From a virus: a DNA stretch of 45,236 nt. The notes beneath the pieces were generated by a model. That model did not search any database and was not told where the DNA came from. It worked only from the letters and a program-made list of their open reading frames with translations. Of the stretch, positions 15,397-23,691 are shown one piece after another. The translations under genes were made by a program, and so were the position numbers. Each line of letters opens with the position of its first letter. The stretch's first letter is position 1. The stretch lies in IMG/VR virus record IMGVR_UViG_3300046543_000401, positions 1 to 45,236 of that record; one strand, given 5' to 3'.

Positions 15397-16472
15397 GGCC
15401 GCAACACGCCTTTGACTGCGGTCAGCAAATTTGTAGTCCCTCCAACCGGGGGATCACCCAGCGTCGGAATAAGCGCGCGCACCGACCCTTCGGTGCATTC
15501 GGTCCAGGAATAGAGAAGCGCCGCCTGCGCCTCGCACGCTGTCGGATTGTTTGCGACGAACGACATCAAGCTTTGCACATGCTGCGCGGCACGGGCTGGT
15601 GTTGGATTGCTCCAGTAAAGCAGACCACCGACGCGCGGCAGCGTCGCGGTATTGGCCTCCGGCGCAGCAATGCGGCACCGCGTGTCCCAGCCGCAACAGC
15701 CGGTCGGGATAACCTTCCCTGCCGCCGCCTGCGCCGCCCATACTCCCTGCATTCCGGTATCGAGCGTGTCATAGCTTCCAGGGATCGGCGTTCTCCACTC
15801 CTGTAGAACAGGCGTCGCGTAGTTCGACACAGCATCCAAGCCGCACGCCGTGGCGCGCGCCATCAACTGAGCCGCGCTGCCGCCTCCATCGGTCTGCATC
15901 ACCATGTATGGTGTGCCGAGGCCGACGCTTGTGCATTGATTGCGGAAATAGCTGACGGCGGTTGCCATCTGCGACGTGTTGACCGCGCTGTTAACCCCGA
16001 AGATGAACACGAGCGGTCGGTTGCCCATTACCTTTTGATAGTTGGTCTGCTTGCAATGCTGCGTCGCCACGGTGGTCAGGAATGCCTGCCACGAATTGTC
16101 AGCGAAGTTCGCGGAACTCCAATGGTTCGGAAAGGTTATCCAACACCACTTAGTAAGGTGATTGTTTGGACTGGCCTGATAGTAGGTCCACGCCTGCGAC
16201 ATCTCGGTGCTGGCGAAGGCAAACGCATTTCCCGGCTGGTAGCAATCAAACGCGAAGTAATCGATGCCAGCAGTTGCGGCCATCTGGCATTCGGTATCAA
16301 CATTCGCCTGCGTGCCGACGCATTTCAACTGATAAGGCGACGCGACTTGTGCGAACCAAGGTGCGCGGCTTTGCAAACCGGCAACCGAGAATTGTTTCTG
16401 CACACCTTCGGAAAGGCCCCCCTGCGTCCAGGAATACCAAGCATCCCAACGAATGGCGCCAATGATGCTCAT
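15393..16472 (-). CDS. GH99/WbsX-like glycoside hydrolase, putative tail depolymerase
   Basis: A 359-residue protein beginning IGAIRWDAWYSWTQGG. TIM-barrel glycosidase features are visible: AGIDYFAFDCYQPGN (strand with acidic residue), WCWITFPNHWSS, RPLVFIFGV, and near the end LLYSWTECTEGSVRALIPTLG, which resembles the SWNEWAEG acidic motif of WbsX/GH99-like enzymes. It probably cleaves a host surface polysaccharide as part of the tail. The family call is by motif and needs a profile search; no signal peptide or transmembrane segment is seen. Confidence 0.6.
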   Translation of the reverse strand: MSIIGAIRWDAWYSWTQGGLSEGVQKQFSVAGLQSRAPWFAQVASPYQLKCVGTQANVDTECQMAATAGIDYFAFDCYQPGNAFAFASTEMSQAWTYYQASPNNHLTKWCWITFPNHWSSANFADNSWQAFLTTVATQHCKQTNYQKVMGNRPLVFIFGVNSAVNTSQMATAVSYFRNQCTSVGLGTPYMVMQTDGGGSAAQLMARATACGLDAVSNYATPVLQEWRTPIPGSYDTLDTGMQGVWAAQAAAGKVIPTGCCGWDTRCRIAAPEANTATLPRVGGLLYWSNPTPARAAQHVQSLMSFVANNPTACEAQAALLYSWTECTEGSVRALIPTLGDPPVGGTTNLLTAVKGVLRP

Positions 16473-18127
16473 GCGAACGCCCCCGATCGCCAGGAACCGT
16501 TATAGATCCAGAGCTTGTTCCCTGTCGTGTCGAAGACCATCGTTGCGCCGAGAGATGCCTCGGTCGGCACGCCGGTCGGCGGTCCCGCGCAGGTCGGGAT
16601 TTGAATAAAGCCGCCCGTGGCCGTCGTCGCCAGCGGCCCGGCAGCACCGAGATACAAACTACCTGCCGATGGTCTGACAGCCACACTCGCACCGCCGCCG
16701 CCGCCAATCATATCGACCGTCCGCGTTGCTGCCGTGATATGCAGCACGCGCGCCTGTTTGGTGCCGCCTGCGGTCTGAAACGCGATTTCGCCCGCGCCGA
16801 GTGATTGCAGGTTCAACGGAACGTCGGTGCCGGTGCCGGCCGTCATTCCGAGGATCAACGCTCCCGCACCACTGGGACTTGAGACACGGAGCGATGCGAC
16901 AGTTGGGGTGCCGATCGGATTATTATCGACAAGCGTTAAAAGTCGTCCGTTGATGTTCTCGACAATAAATCCGCCGTTGCCAAGCGTGGCAAGGTGCATC
17001 GCATCGACAGTCGTTCCGGCGTTTGTGGCGAGACCCAAGACTGGACTGACGCCGCTAACCCCCGGCTTGAACTGAAAATAACTTGTAACTGGCGAGGCTC
17101 CCGGATCGACCACCGCGAGGCTCGTGCCCACCGTGGCATTACCCAGCGAAACGGCCCCGGTGCCTGGGGCATACAACCGGATAGCATCATTCGTTCCGCC
17201 CCCGAGGGTGATCGTGGGAATCGCTCCGACCGCTCCTGCCGTGAACCTAAAATAGCTGGTGCGTGGGGTGCCAGCGGTGCCGACGGGATCATTGAAGGCT
17301 GCGAGCACGCCGTTGCTGTTCTCCAGGTTCACGGCTGCGCCGCCCGGACTCTGTATGGCAATAGGGTCATTGGTGCCGCCTCCCAGAGTTATGACGGGCG
17401 GAGTGCCACTCATCCCTGCCGTAAACCTAAAATAGCTGGTGCGCGGAATGCCGCTGCTGGCAGACGGATCAGCGAATACCGCTAAAGGACCGTCTGAATT
17501 GGCGGCGACCACACTGCCATTGTAATTTGCATTCAGTAATAAGTTGCACGCAATACCATCGCCACCAGCCGCCGCGATCGAGACGCCCTGATTGTAGCCT
17601 CCTGGTGTGACTTGCAGATAGTTGATGATCTGCTGATTGATGTTCAGGAACGTGGCGAATGTGCCCTCATCGTTGCCGATGGTAAGCTGCCCGTGCCCTT
17701 GCAAGGCAATTACGCCGTCGCAGTCCGGGTTGAGATCGCTGCCGGCGCGTAGTGTCGCCGGTGTGCCGGTTGACGCGCCGATAGCTTCCCACCACTGCCA
17801 CGACCACGGCACGTTGCCGACGCGAAACTGCGTCGTGCCGTCGTGGCCCTTGAACACATGGCGCCCAGCTAGATAGTTTAGATCGCCCTGGCCATCATTA
17901 CCTGGAACCGTCGCGCCTCCGGTCGCGGAAATCTGCGCGTCATAGACGTTGATGGTGCTGGACGCGCCCCAGAGATTGAGCGGGCCTCCTGTCGAGCCAC
18001 CGCCGCCATTGCCGGCACCCTGTTGCAATGCCTCGATCTCTGCCTTTGCAGCGGCGAAGTTGTCGCGCACATCAGCAGTGAATGCGCGCGTTTCGGTTGG
18101 CTTGGTCGGATCAATAAGGCTGCTCAT
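16469..18127 (-). CDS. Tail fibre/collar protein with about 60-residue internal repeats
   Basis: A 552-residue protein. The N-terminus (SLIDPTKPTETRAFTADVRD, then NFAAAKAEIEALQQG) is a short helical attachment region. The remainder is Gly-rich beta structure. Three related segments contain TSYFRFTAG...TITLGGGTND; the first two share near-identical DNA 180 bp apart (17241 and 17421). Such repeats build elongated trimeric shafts. It is the first gene after the tail terminator and heads the extra fibre cassette. Confidence 0.72.
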   Translation of the reverse strand: MSSLIDPTKPTETRAFTADVRDNFAAAKAEIEALQQGAGNGGGGSTGGPLNLWGASSTINVYDAQISATGGATVPGNDGQGDLNYLAGRHVFKGHDGTTQFRVGNVPWSWQWWEAIGASTGTPATLRAGSDLNPDCDGVIALQGHGQLTIGNDEGTFATFLNINQQIINYLQVTPGGYNQGVSIAAAGGDGIACNLLLNANYNGSVVAANSDGPLAVFADPSASSGIPRTSYFRFTAGMSGTPPVITLGGGTNDPIAIQSPGGAAVNLENSNGVLAAFNDPVGTAGTPRTSYFRFTAGAVGAIPTITLGGGTNDAIRLYAPGTGAVSLGNATVGTSLAVVDPGASPVTSYFQFKPGVSGVSPVLGLATNAGTTVDAMHLATLGNGGFIVENINGRLLTLVDNNPIGTPTVASLRVSSPSGAGALILGMTAGTGTDVPLNLQSLGAGEIAFQTAGGTKQARVLHITAATRTVDMIGGGGGASVAVRPSAGSLYLGAAGPLATTATGGFIQIPTCAGPPTGVPTEASLGATMVFDTTGNKLWIYNGSWRSGAFA

Positions 18128-18762
18128 TCGGCGGCATCCTTCGTGACTGGCCAGGGGCCATCAGTGGCTGGCGGATAAGGCGGATCGCCGGTCGGGATCA
18201 GCACAACGGCCGCCGGCTTCTCGCCCGGAGCGACCGGCGCCTTGAAGATGTCCACCTCGATCGTGGCGAGCGGCACCGATTGCGGCTGCACACCATCGGC
18301 GGTGCTGATCTGCCAATCGAGGCCGAATTCCCACTGGTAGAACAGCCGCGCGCGGTCGAGGTCGAGATAGCGGGCGCCCTGGAAATAGACGCCCTTGGAC
18401 ATGCGTGGGCAGGCATCCATCAGGAGCATGTTGAGCACTGAGGCGAATAGCTGCCTTTCGATCACCTGAAACTGCATCGCCGGGTCCTGCCCGCGCCGAT
18501 CGGTCTGGGCGTCAAGTTCGACCGCAACACCGATGGTCTTTTGAACGATCTGAATGAGGTCGCCGCCCGCCGCTTGGTTCGGTCCGGCTTCCTGGCCGAG
18601 CGGCAGCACGTAGGCAGCGGGGAGCGCCATCGAGGTGTTGTAATTCTTCAGCCCTGCATAGAACTCGGCCGCGCCCGCCACACGACCAGCGAATATCGGG
18701 GCGTTGGTGCGCAATTGGGAAATGAAGGTGGCCATGATCGAGGGCACCGCGGTCGCGCTCAC
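18124..18762 (-). CDS. Tail terminator-like protein (Mu gp37 family)
   Basis: A 212-residue protein with FISQLRTNAPIFAGRVAGAA, AAYVLPLGQEAGPN and QIVQKTIGVAVELDAQTDRRG, the pattern of the gp37/tail terminator group in Mu-like phages. The C-terminus is Pro-rich. It caps the tail tube and joins it to the head. It overlaps both neighbours by 4 bases, and the fibre cassette starts directly after it. Confidence 0.72.
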   Translation of the reverse strand: MSATAVPSIMATFISQLRTNAPIFAGRVAGAAEFYAGLKNYNTSMALPAAYVLPLGQEAGPNQAAGGDLIQIVQKTIGVAVELDAQTDRRGQDPAMQFQVIERQLFASVLNMLLMDACPRMSKGVYFQGARYLDLDRARLFYQWEFGLDWQISTADGVQPQSVPLATIEVDIFKAPVAPGEKPAAVVLIPTGDPPYPPATDGPWPVTKDAAE

Positions 18763-19268
18763 GGCGCCTTGGTCTCTTTCCAGGTCAACGCGTTTTCCAG
18801 CGCCTTGCGCACGCGGCGGTTCAGCTCGGGTTCCTCTTGCGTCATGACGCGATCGAGGAAGGGACGCGGTTCCATCTCGCGGCGCTGACCGCGTGCCTTA
18901 GCGCGGGCCTTGCGCACGGGCGCCGACGCCTTGCGGTGGTCGTGGCCCCTACCGCGCGCACCGCCAAAGGCCCCGACTTCCAGCGGCGTCGCGTATTTTG
19001 CGCGGGCGCGCACTGCGAACCCTTCGCCGGTCTTGAATGGATAGGTCTTGAGCGAGGACCGGAGATCGCCCGAGAGGCGAGTCGGTGGCTGGCCCGGCGC
19101 CGATGCGCGGTGGCTGCCGTATTGCCGACCGCTGCCCTGGCTCTGATTGATCAGGCGCCCAGTCTTGTTCTTGATATCATTGCCGGCGGCGCGCATCAGC
19201 TTTCGCAGCTCGCGCTTGTCGAGCGCGACGGTGCCCCAATGCGTGACGGTCAGCTTGAGGTCGCTCAC
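18759..19268 (-). CDS. HK97 gp10-like neck / tail completion protein
   Basis: A 169-residue basic protein of the HK97 gp10 type. ELRKLMRAAGNDIKNKTGRL is followed by PTRLSGDLRSSLKTYPFK (the family's pattern of Gly-x-L-x-x-S), a KYATPLEVGA motif and a closing RPFLDRVMTQEEPELNRRV helix. It sits between the head-tail joining and terminator genes, as in HK97-like heads. Confidence 0.78.
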   Translation of the reverse strand: MSDLKLTVTHWGTVALDKRELRKLMRAAGNDIKNKTGRLINQSQGSGRQYGSHRASAPGQPPTRLSGDLRSSLKTYPFKTGEGFAVRARAKYATPLEVGAFGGARGRGHDHRKASAPVRKARAKARGQRREMEPRPFLDRVMTQEEPELNRRVRKALENALTWKETKAP

Positions 19269-19786
19269 GATGGCACGTCCCAGGCGGTGGCGCCGTCGTC
19301 CCAGATGGTGGCGCCGTCATCCCAGATCGTCAGGCCGATGGCCCCAGCATAAGGCTCGGTCAGCAGATCATTGCGCGTTGCGTCGCTGTCGTCTGGCGTC
19401 GTGCGGCTATGCTCAAGCTCGCATTCCATCTGGATGAACCGCTTGCGGCCCCCGACCTCTTTCGTGCGCCGGACCCGGTAGAGTTCAGTCCGTTGCGAGC
19501 GATCGGGCCGCGTTGTGCTACGGGCGACCACCTCGATTGTGGCGGGGTAATCCTGCCAGCGGATGTTGATCATGTGCGTGATCGGGGTATCGACCTGCGT
19601 CGATTGATAGAACGTGCTCGCATAGGTCGGTTGAATGTCGGCGTGGACGGTGGCGAGCGGGACCAAGTTTTCCTGCAACGCCATGTCATCGGCCGGCGCT
19701 TGGTCGCGGCGATACAGCGTCACCAGCCACCGCAGCGACCCAATCCCCGAGCTGGCGGGCAATTGCCCCGAGGCGTTGTCAGGCAC
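19265..19786 (-). CDS. Head-tail joining protein
   Basis: A 173-residue protein with the beta-barrel pattern of phage head-tail joining proteins: RWLVTLYRRDQAPADD, VPLATVHADIQPTYAS and HMINIRWQDYPATIEVVARS. The C-terminus has a 7-residue tandem repeat (TIWDDGA twice, then AWD) coded by an almost perfect 21-bp direct repeat at 19286-19327. Confidence 0.72.
   Translation of the reverse strand: MPDNASGQLPASSGIGSLRWLVTLYRRDQAPADDMALQENLVPLATVHADIQPTYASTFYQSTQVDTPITHMINIRWQDYPATIEVVARSTTRPDRSQRTELYRVRRTKEVGGRKRFIQMECELEHSRTTPDDSDATRNDLLTEPYAGAIGLTIWDDGATIWDDGATAWDVPS
19286..19327. repeat. Two-copy 21-bp tandem repeat in the joining protein gene
   Basis: Units 19286-19306 and 19307-19327 differ at one base. 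They code for the repeated IWDDGAT heptapeptide near the C-terminus of the head-tail joining protein, a likely slippage-prone site. Confidence 0.85.
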
Positions 19787-19957
19787 TCACAGGCGACCCA
19801 TGAGCAACAGCACCAGCAGGACCACGACCAGGATGCCGACAATGCCAAAGCCCGGTCCATAGTAGGGACTGGAATGCCAGCCGCTGCGGTAGCCGTAGCC
19901 GCCGCCGAGCAGCACCACCACCAGCACAACGACCAGGATCAACATCAGTGGGGACAT
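19787..19957 (-). CDS. DUF3309-like small membrane protein
   Basis: A 56-residue protein with two hydrophobic segments (MLILVVVLVVVLLGGG and IVGILVVVLLVLLLMG) separated by a Gly/Tyr-rich loop, YGYRSGWHSSPYYGPGFG. The design matches DUF3309 proteins common in alphaproteobacteria. It lies among connector genes with no overlap to the next start. A two-segment membrane protein could act as holin or conversion factor, but nothing beyond topology supports this. Confidence 0.7.
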   Translation of the reverse strand: MSPLMLILVVVLVVVLLGGGYGYRSGWHSSPYYGPGFGIVGILVVVLLVLLLMGRL

Positions 19958-19961
19958 GTGA

Positions 19962-20594
19962 TCACCCCGCGAAAGTCCAGAGACGGTATGGCTGCATGAT
20001 GTTGCGAGCGGCGACGGGCATTTCGCCCCCGGCATCGCCGCGCTGTTCGTAAAGGAACGCGGTCAACAACAGGATGCCGTGAAGGATCGGCGTCGGAATC
20101 GCGGTCGGGTCCGCGTCGCTGTAGCCCGAGGTGTAGTTGATGCTCATCGATTGCTGCGGGATGCGCGGCAGGAGCTGCGGCTTGACCGCGATATAGCCCG
20201 GCTCGACCAGCAGGTTGGTGTCGTAATCGTCCGGGTCCGCCGCCTGCATATTATCGATCGGCCCCCAGGTGATGCCCTCGACCGAGATAGTCGGCGGGCG
20301 CGGCAACTCGATCGGACGTTTCACCAGGGGAGGCCAGTTGAGCGGGAATACGATTAGCGACTGCGGCACCAGCGGCGTTGCAGTCGGCGGTGGCGACCAT
20401 GTGACGTTGTATTGAAGCTGTTGCGTGAACAGCGCGCGGTTGAGGAACGTTTCTGCCCACATCCGCGCGCTGGTCAGATACATCGCCACCAGATCGTCGT
20501 CATAGTCGTTATCGATCCGGCAATGCCGCTTCGCCTGATCGAGCGTCACCGGCTCGCTGGCCGGCGGGGTGATGACGCGCAGCGCGGCATACAT
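19962..20594 (-). CDS. Head-tail connector protein (HK97 gp6-like)
   Basis: A 210-residue protein with the gp6-like opening RVITPPASEPVTLDQAKRHC then RIDNDYDDDLVAMYLTSA, helices typical of the DNA-packaging adaptor ring under the portal. It ends in AILHG-like helices (PTPILHGILLLTAFLYEQRG). Start at ATG 20594 (MYAALRV). An upstream in-frame reading would run into the preceding genes. Confidence 0.85.
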   Translation of the reverse strand: MYAALRVITPPASEPVTLDQAKRHCRIDNDYDDDLVAMYLTSARMWAETFLNRALFTQQLQYNVTWSPPPTATPLVPQSLIVFPLNWPPLVKRPIELPRPPTISVEGITWGPIDNMQAADPDDYDTNLLVEPGYIAVKPQLLPRIPQQSMSINYTSGYSDADPTAIPTPILHGILLLTAFLYEQRGDAGGEMPVAARNIMQPYRLWTFAG

Positions 20595-20598
20595 CGCG

Positions 20599-20832
20599 TT
20601 ACTTGCGCACCACCTGTGCCGGCTGGCGGATCGGCTCGGACGGCCTGGACTCTGCTGACGCCTCGCCCGTCGCCGGCACCATGATGGCCAGCGGCTGCGC
20701 CAGGCGCTTGGCTGCGAGGTCCTGTGCCGCGTCCATAGGCACGGCGATGATCTCGCCCGCCAAGTAGTGGGCAAAGCGTCGCATGGTCCGCATCTGGACC
20801 AGCGTGCCCGGCTCCATGCTGAAGTCGCTCAC
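20599..20832 (-). CDS. Small head-region protein
   Basis: A 77-residue protein starting at GTG 20832, its GTGA overlapping the stop of the Ig-like gene. The sequence MRTMRRFAHYLAGEIIAVPM and an acidic/Pro tail do not identify a family; an ATG at 20817 is an alternative start. Position between capsid and connector suggests a minor head or neck component. Confidence 0.55.
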   Translation of the reverse strand: MSDFSMEPGTLVQMRTMRRFAHYLAGEIIAVPMDAAQDLAAKRLAQPLAIMVPATGEASAESRPSEPIRQPAQVVRK

Positions 20833-21296
20833 GGCGGCGCCTCGACCACCACGCCATTGGACGGCGGCGCGGTGGTCGACCCCAGGTCGTTGGTCGCGGT
20901 GACGATGCAGGTCGCGGTGTGGCCCGCATCGGCCGCGCTGACGGTGTAGGTGTCGGCATCGGTGCCAACGTCCACGCCGTCGAGCTGCCACTGATAGGCG
21001 TAGCCGGTCGGTGTGCCCTCCCAGTTCCCCATGGTGCAGTTGAGCGTGGCGCCCTCTTGCTGGACGTGCGGCACGTCGACGTTGACCGGCGGGGCGGTGG
21101 CGGGCGCCCCTTCACCCACCACACCAAGCTCGGCAAGCCGCGCCGCTTCGTCCGGGGTAAAGGCAGCGCTCTCGCCCGCGTAGTAGCTCAGATACTGCTG
21201 ATTGAACGTCACCACGGTATCGCGTGGCGGAGCGCCGGTAAGGGCCGGCTCCGGCGGAGCTTCCTCCGCCGCCGTCGAGGTTGTTTCGTCCGACAT
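20829..21296 (-). CDS. Ig-like domain head/neck protein
   Basis: A 155-residue protein. The N-terminus is Glu/Pro-rich; the middle has NQQYLSYYAGESAAFTPDEA. Residues about 75-155 form an Ig-like domain: GATLNCTMGNWEG, TGYAYQWQLDGVDVG, YTVSAADAGHTATCIVTATN, with the paired cysteines and central Trp expected of that fold. Immediately after the capsid gene this is probably a capsid decoration protein that binds host-surface glycans or mucus. That role is inference. Confidence 0.7.
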   Translation of the reverse strand: MSDETTSTAAEEAPPEPALTGAPPRDTVVTFNQQYLSYYAGESAAFTPDEAARLAELGVVGEGAPATAPPVNVDVPHVQQEGATLNCTMGNWEGTPTGYAYQWQLDGVDVGTDADTYTVSAADAGHTATCIVTATNDLGSTTAPPSNGVVVEAPP

Positions 21297-21310
21297 CGTG
21301 CGTTCTCCCG

Positions 21311-22882
21311 TCAGTGTGGATCGGTAAGCGTCGGCGGGGCGTTCGCGCCGGTCGCCAGGGCGGGCCTGATGGCTGCGGCCTGCGACCATGTGGGGTTAAG
21401 CGGCTGCGTCGAGTAAGGCGCCCCAGGCGCCCCAGGAACGCCGCTGAAGCCCCAGTCTTGCGTCAACAGCACGACCAGCGACTGAAGGTGCCGCATATTC
21501 ACGTCGTGCTCGGCGATGACGCGGAACAGCGACTGGTCCCGCTGGAACGTCGACACCATGCCGGTCCCGTCGTTGTAGGCGGCGACATCTGACGCGTCGA
21601 CCACAACATTATACGTATCGGCGATGATAAAATCGGCCATGTCCACGAAGTAAATCTCGCTCGCCTTGGTGAACGTGGTCATCACCAAGTTGGTCGGGAT
21701 TTGTTGCGTCAGGCGCACCGGATAGCCTTCGAACATGCCCCGCGCCATTTCGTCCTTGAAGTAGAAACCACCGACCTGATCGCGGGCGGTGGAGATGAAC
21801 CGGGCGATCGTCGGCGCCATGATCCAGGTGGGTCGGATCATGCGGCTCATGCCGTTCTGCAGGGCGAGGATCGCGGCCGAAGCGCCTGCCAGGATCGCGG
21901 TCAGTTGGTCCCCCGGCCCCGGCGTCGCGGGCATCACGGTGACCGTGATTTTGTTTGCCGGCAGACACAGGCTGCGCATCCCGACCGGACCTTTGTCGGT
22001 GCCGTCACCGCGCAGGAAGGCAAGGTCCTCGCGGCGTGCCACCGTCTGCACCAGATCGTCCCGCACGATTTCCTCGACGCCGATCGGCGCGCGGCGGATC
22101 AGGTCGTTAGACACCGGAACCATCGCGGTCAGCTTCTTGGCCACGAGGTTCACATCGTCGAACCGCTCTTGGCTGATGCCGATGTCGTCAAGTTCGTTCT
22201 GGTATGCGGCAGTTGCGCCCCCGGCGAGGCGGGGGATCGTGAGGTTCCCCATCGGCATACCGACTTCCATCGGGCCGGCACCTCGCACCGCGGTCATCGC
22301 GCGGAGTAGCTCGATCAGATCGGCCATGAAGTCTTGCGGGATCAGCGCGCCGCCTTCGCCGGTCACCCCGCCATTGAGCGCCCGGGTCATCAGTTCCTTT
22401 TTCTGTCCCTCGGGAGTCATGGCGTAGGCGACGACCTCGTCACCGAAGCGGTTAGAGATAAATTCCGCGGCCTTTTCTAGCGAAATCTTGTTAAAACTGG
22501 CGTGCATCACACCCAGCACGTAGCGCGACGCTTTGATGCCTCGCTTGTCCTTGATGCCGGCATCGGGATCGCGCTTCGCGGTGGCGGGGATGCGCCAGCC
22601 ACGGCGCTGGCGGTGCAGGCCCTTGTCGTCATCCTGGTCCGCGTCCGGGTCGGTATCGTCCGCGTCCTGTGCGCCCTCTGCGGCGGCCGCCATGGCAGCG
22701 GCGACGCGTTGCAGGCGCTGATCGATCGCGGCGAGCGCGGCGGCGAGTTCATCGAACGTGCTCGACTGCGCCTCGTCCATCGGCGCGTCATCGGTGTCCT
22801 CTTTCACCAGCGTGCCCATCTTGGCGACGATTTCAGCGCGCCGACGCTTCAGTTCGCGATGCTTCTCGGAAAGCCCAGCCAT
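21311..22882 (-). CDS. Major capsid protein, HK97 fold with N-terminal scaffold domain
   Basis: A 523-residue protein. Residues about 1-75 are a coiled-coil delta domain (SEKHRELKRRRAEIVAKM). An acidic linker and basic patch RQRRGWRIP follow and should be the protease cleavage region. The HK97 fold covers about residues 155-490: GGALIPQDFMADLIELLRAM, NLTIPRLAGGATAAYQNELD, KLTAMVPVSNDLIRRAPIG, and LAFLRGDGTDKGPVGM. It forms the icosahedral shell. A Pro/Ala tail closes the chain. Confidence 0.93.
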   Translation of the reverse strand: MAGLSEKHRELKRRRAEIVAKMGTLVKEDTDDAPMDEAQSSTFDELAAALAAIDQRLQRVAAAMAAAAEGAQDADDTDPDADQDDDKGLHRQRRGWRIPATAKRDPDAGIKDKRGIKASRYVLGVMHASFNKISLEKAAEFISNRFGDEVVAYAMTPEGQKKELMTRALNGGVTGEGGALIPQDFMADLIELLRAMTAVRGAGPMEVGMPMGNLTIPRLAGGATAAYQNELDDIGISQERFDDVNLVAKKLTAMVPVSNDLIRRAPIGVEEIVRDDLVQTVARREDLAFLRGDGTDKGPVGMRSLCLPANKITVTVMPATPGPGDQLTAILAGASAAILALQNGMSRMIRPTWIMAPTIARFISTARDQVGGFYFKDEMARGMFEGYPVRLTQQIPTNLVMTTFTKASEIYFVDMADFIIADTYNVVVDASDVAAYNDGTGMVSTFQRDQSLFRVIAEHDVNMRHLQSLVVLLTQDWGFSGVPGAPGAPYSTQPLNPTWSQAAAIRPALATGANAPPTLTDPH

Positions 22883-22921
22883 AATCTTGGTTCCTTGTGT
22901 GTGGGGTTAAGGGCGCGCGGA

Positions 22922-23662
22922 TCAGTCCGCAGTCGCCATAGCCAGTTGGAACACGCGTCGGCGGCGTGCTCGTGCTCTTGTTTGTTCTTCATTGATCTTT
23001 GCGAGTAGTTCCGCCTGTATCTTGTTCGCCCAGTCGGCAGACAGGCTCGTGAGTTCCTCGCCGCTTGTCGGGTTCGGCGTAGCAATCGCGGTGCCCTCGC
23101 CGGGCAATGGCTCATCGACCAGGGCCTCGGGGTTGGCGGGAACCGTGACGATCGAAAGCTCGACTAGCTCTTGTTCGGAGTAGTCAACCCCCGGAAACCA
23201 GTCCTCCGCGCCACGGTTCTTGTCGGATGTGTAGTCCCATTTTAACGGGCGGAAGCCCACGGAGGTGGCGGCGATGAAGCCCTGGCGTGCGAGGCGGTAG
23301 ACGCTCTCCGCAAAGTCGCCGCCTTCCGGCGTGTCCTGTGGCACGAATTCGACTGACGCTTTCAGTGCACCATTCTCAACCGCGACATCGAACGCGCGAC
23401 CGATCGGCAGTCGGCTTGAATCGTGGCCCCAGAGCACGACGGGGTTGCGTTTGAAGTTTGCGAGGTCCCACCCAGCGAGCGAGATGACATCCTGTTCGCG
23501 ATCAACAGCGTCGGTCGAGATCGTAAAACGTAGGGCGCGGCCAGCCGCCTCAATCTGGCTAATTGGGGCAATCAGTTGTTTGCGAATGCCAAGTCCGGAA
23601 TTTAGCTTTCGATTGCGATTAAGCATCTTGAACTTGGTTGACGATACCATGTTAAATGTCAT
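22922..23662 (-). CDS. Prohead maturation protease (S78, HK97 gp4-like)
   Basis: A 246-residue serine protease. The catalytic His is in NPVVLWGHD (His80), the Ser in ELVELSIVTVPANPEA (Ser170), with AATSVGFRPLKW between. It cleaves the capsid delta domain during head maturation. Its C-terminus is Arg-rich. The upstream region to the portal is occupied by an oppositely oriented GIY-YIG gene, so its leader and start region (ATG 23662) abut that insertion. Confidence 0.9.
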   Translation of the reverse strand: MTFNMVSSTKFKMLNRNRKLNSGLGIRKQLIAPISQIEAAGRALRFTISTDAVDREQDVISLAGWDLANFKRNPVVLWGHDSSRLPIGRAFDVAVENGALKASVEFVPQDTPEGGDFAESVYRLARQGFIAATSVGFRPLKWDYTSDKNRGAEDWFPGVDYSEQELVELSIVTVPANPEALVDEPLPGEGTAIATPNPTSGEELTSLSADWANKIQAELLAKINEEQTRARARRRRVFQLAMATAD

Positions 23663-23691
23663 TTGCCATTCCTCGCGCTTTTGGGGCCGCG

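Noticed and set aside
19787-19957. Calling the DUF3309-like protein a holin
   Set aside because: Only topology supports it; its location is the connector module rather than a lysis module.
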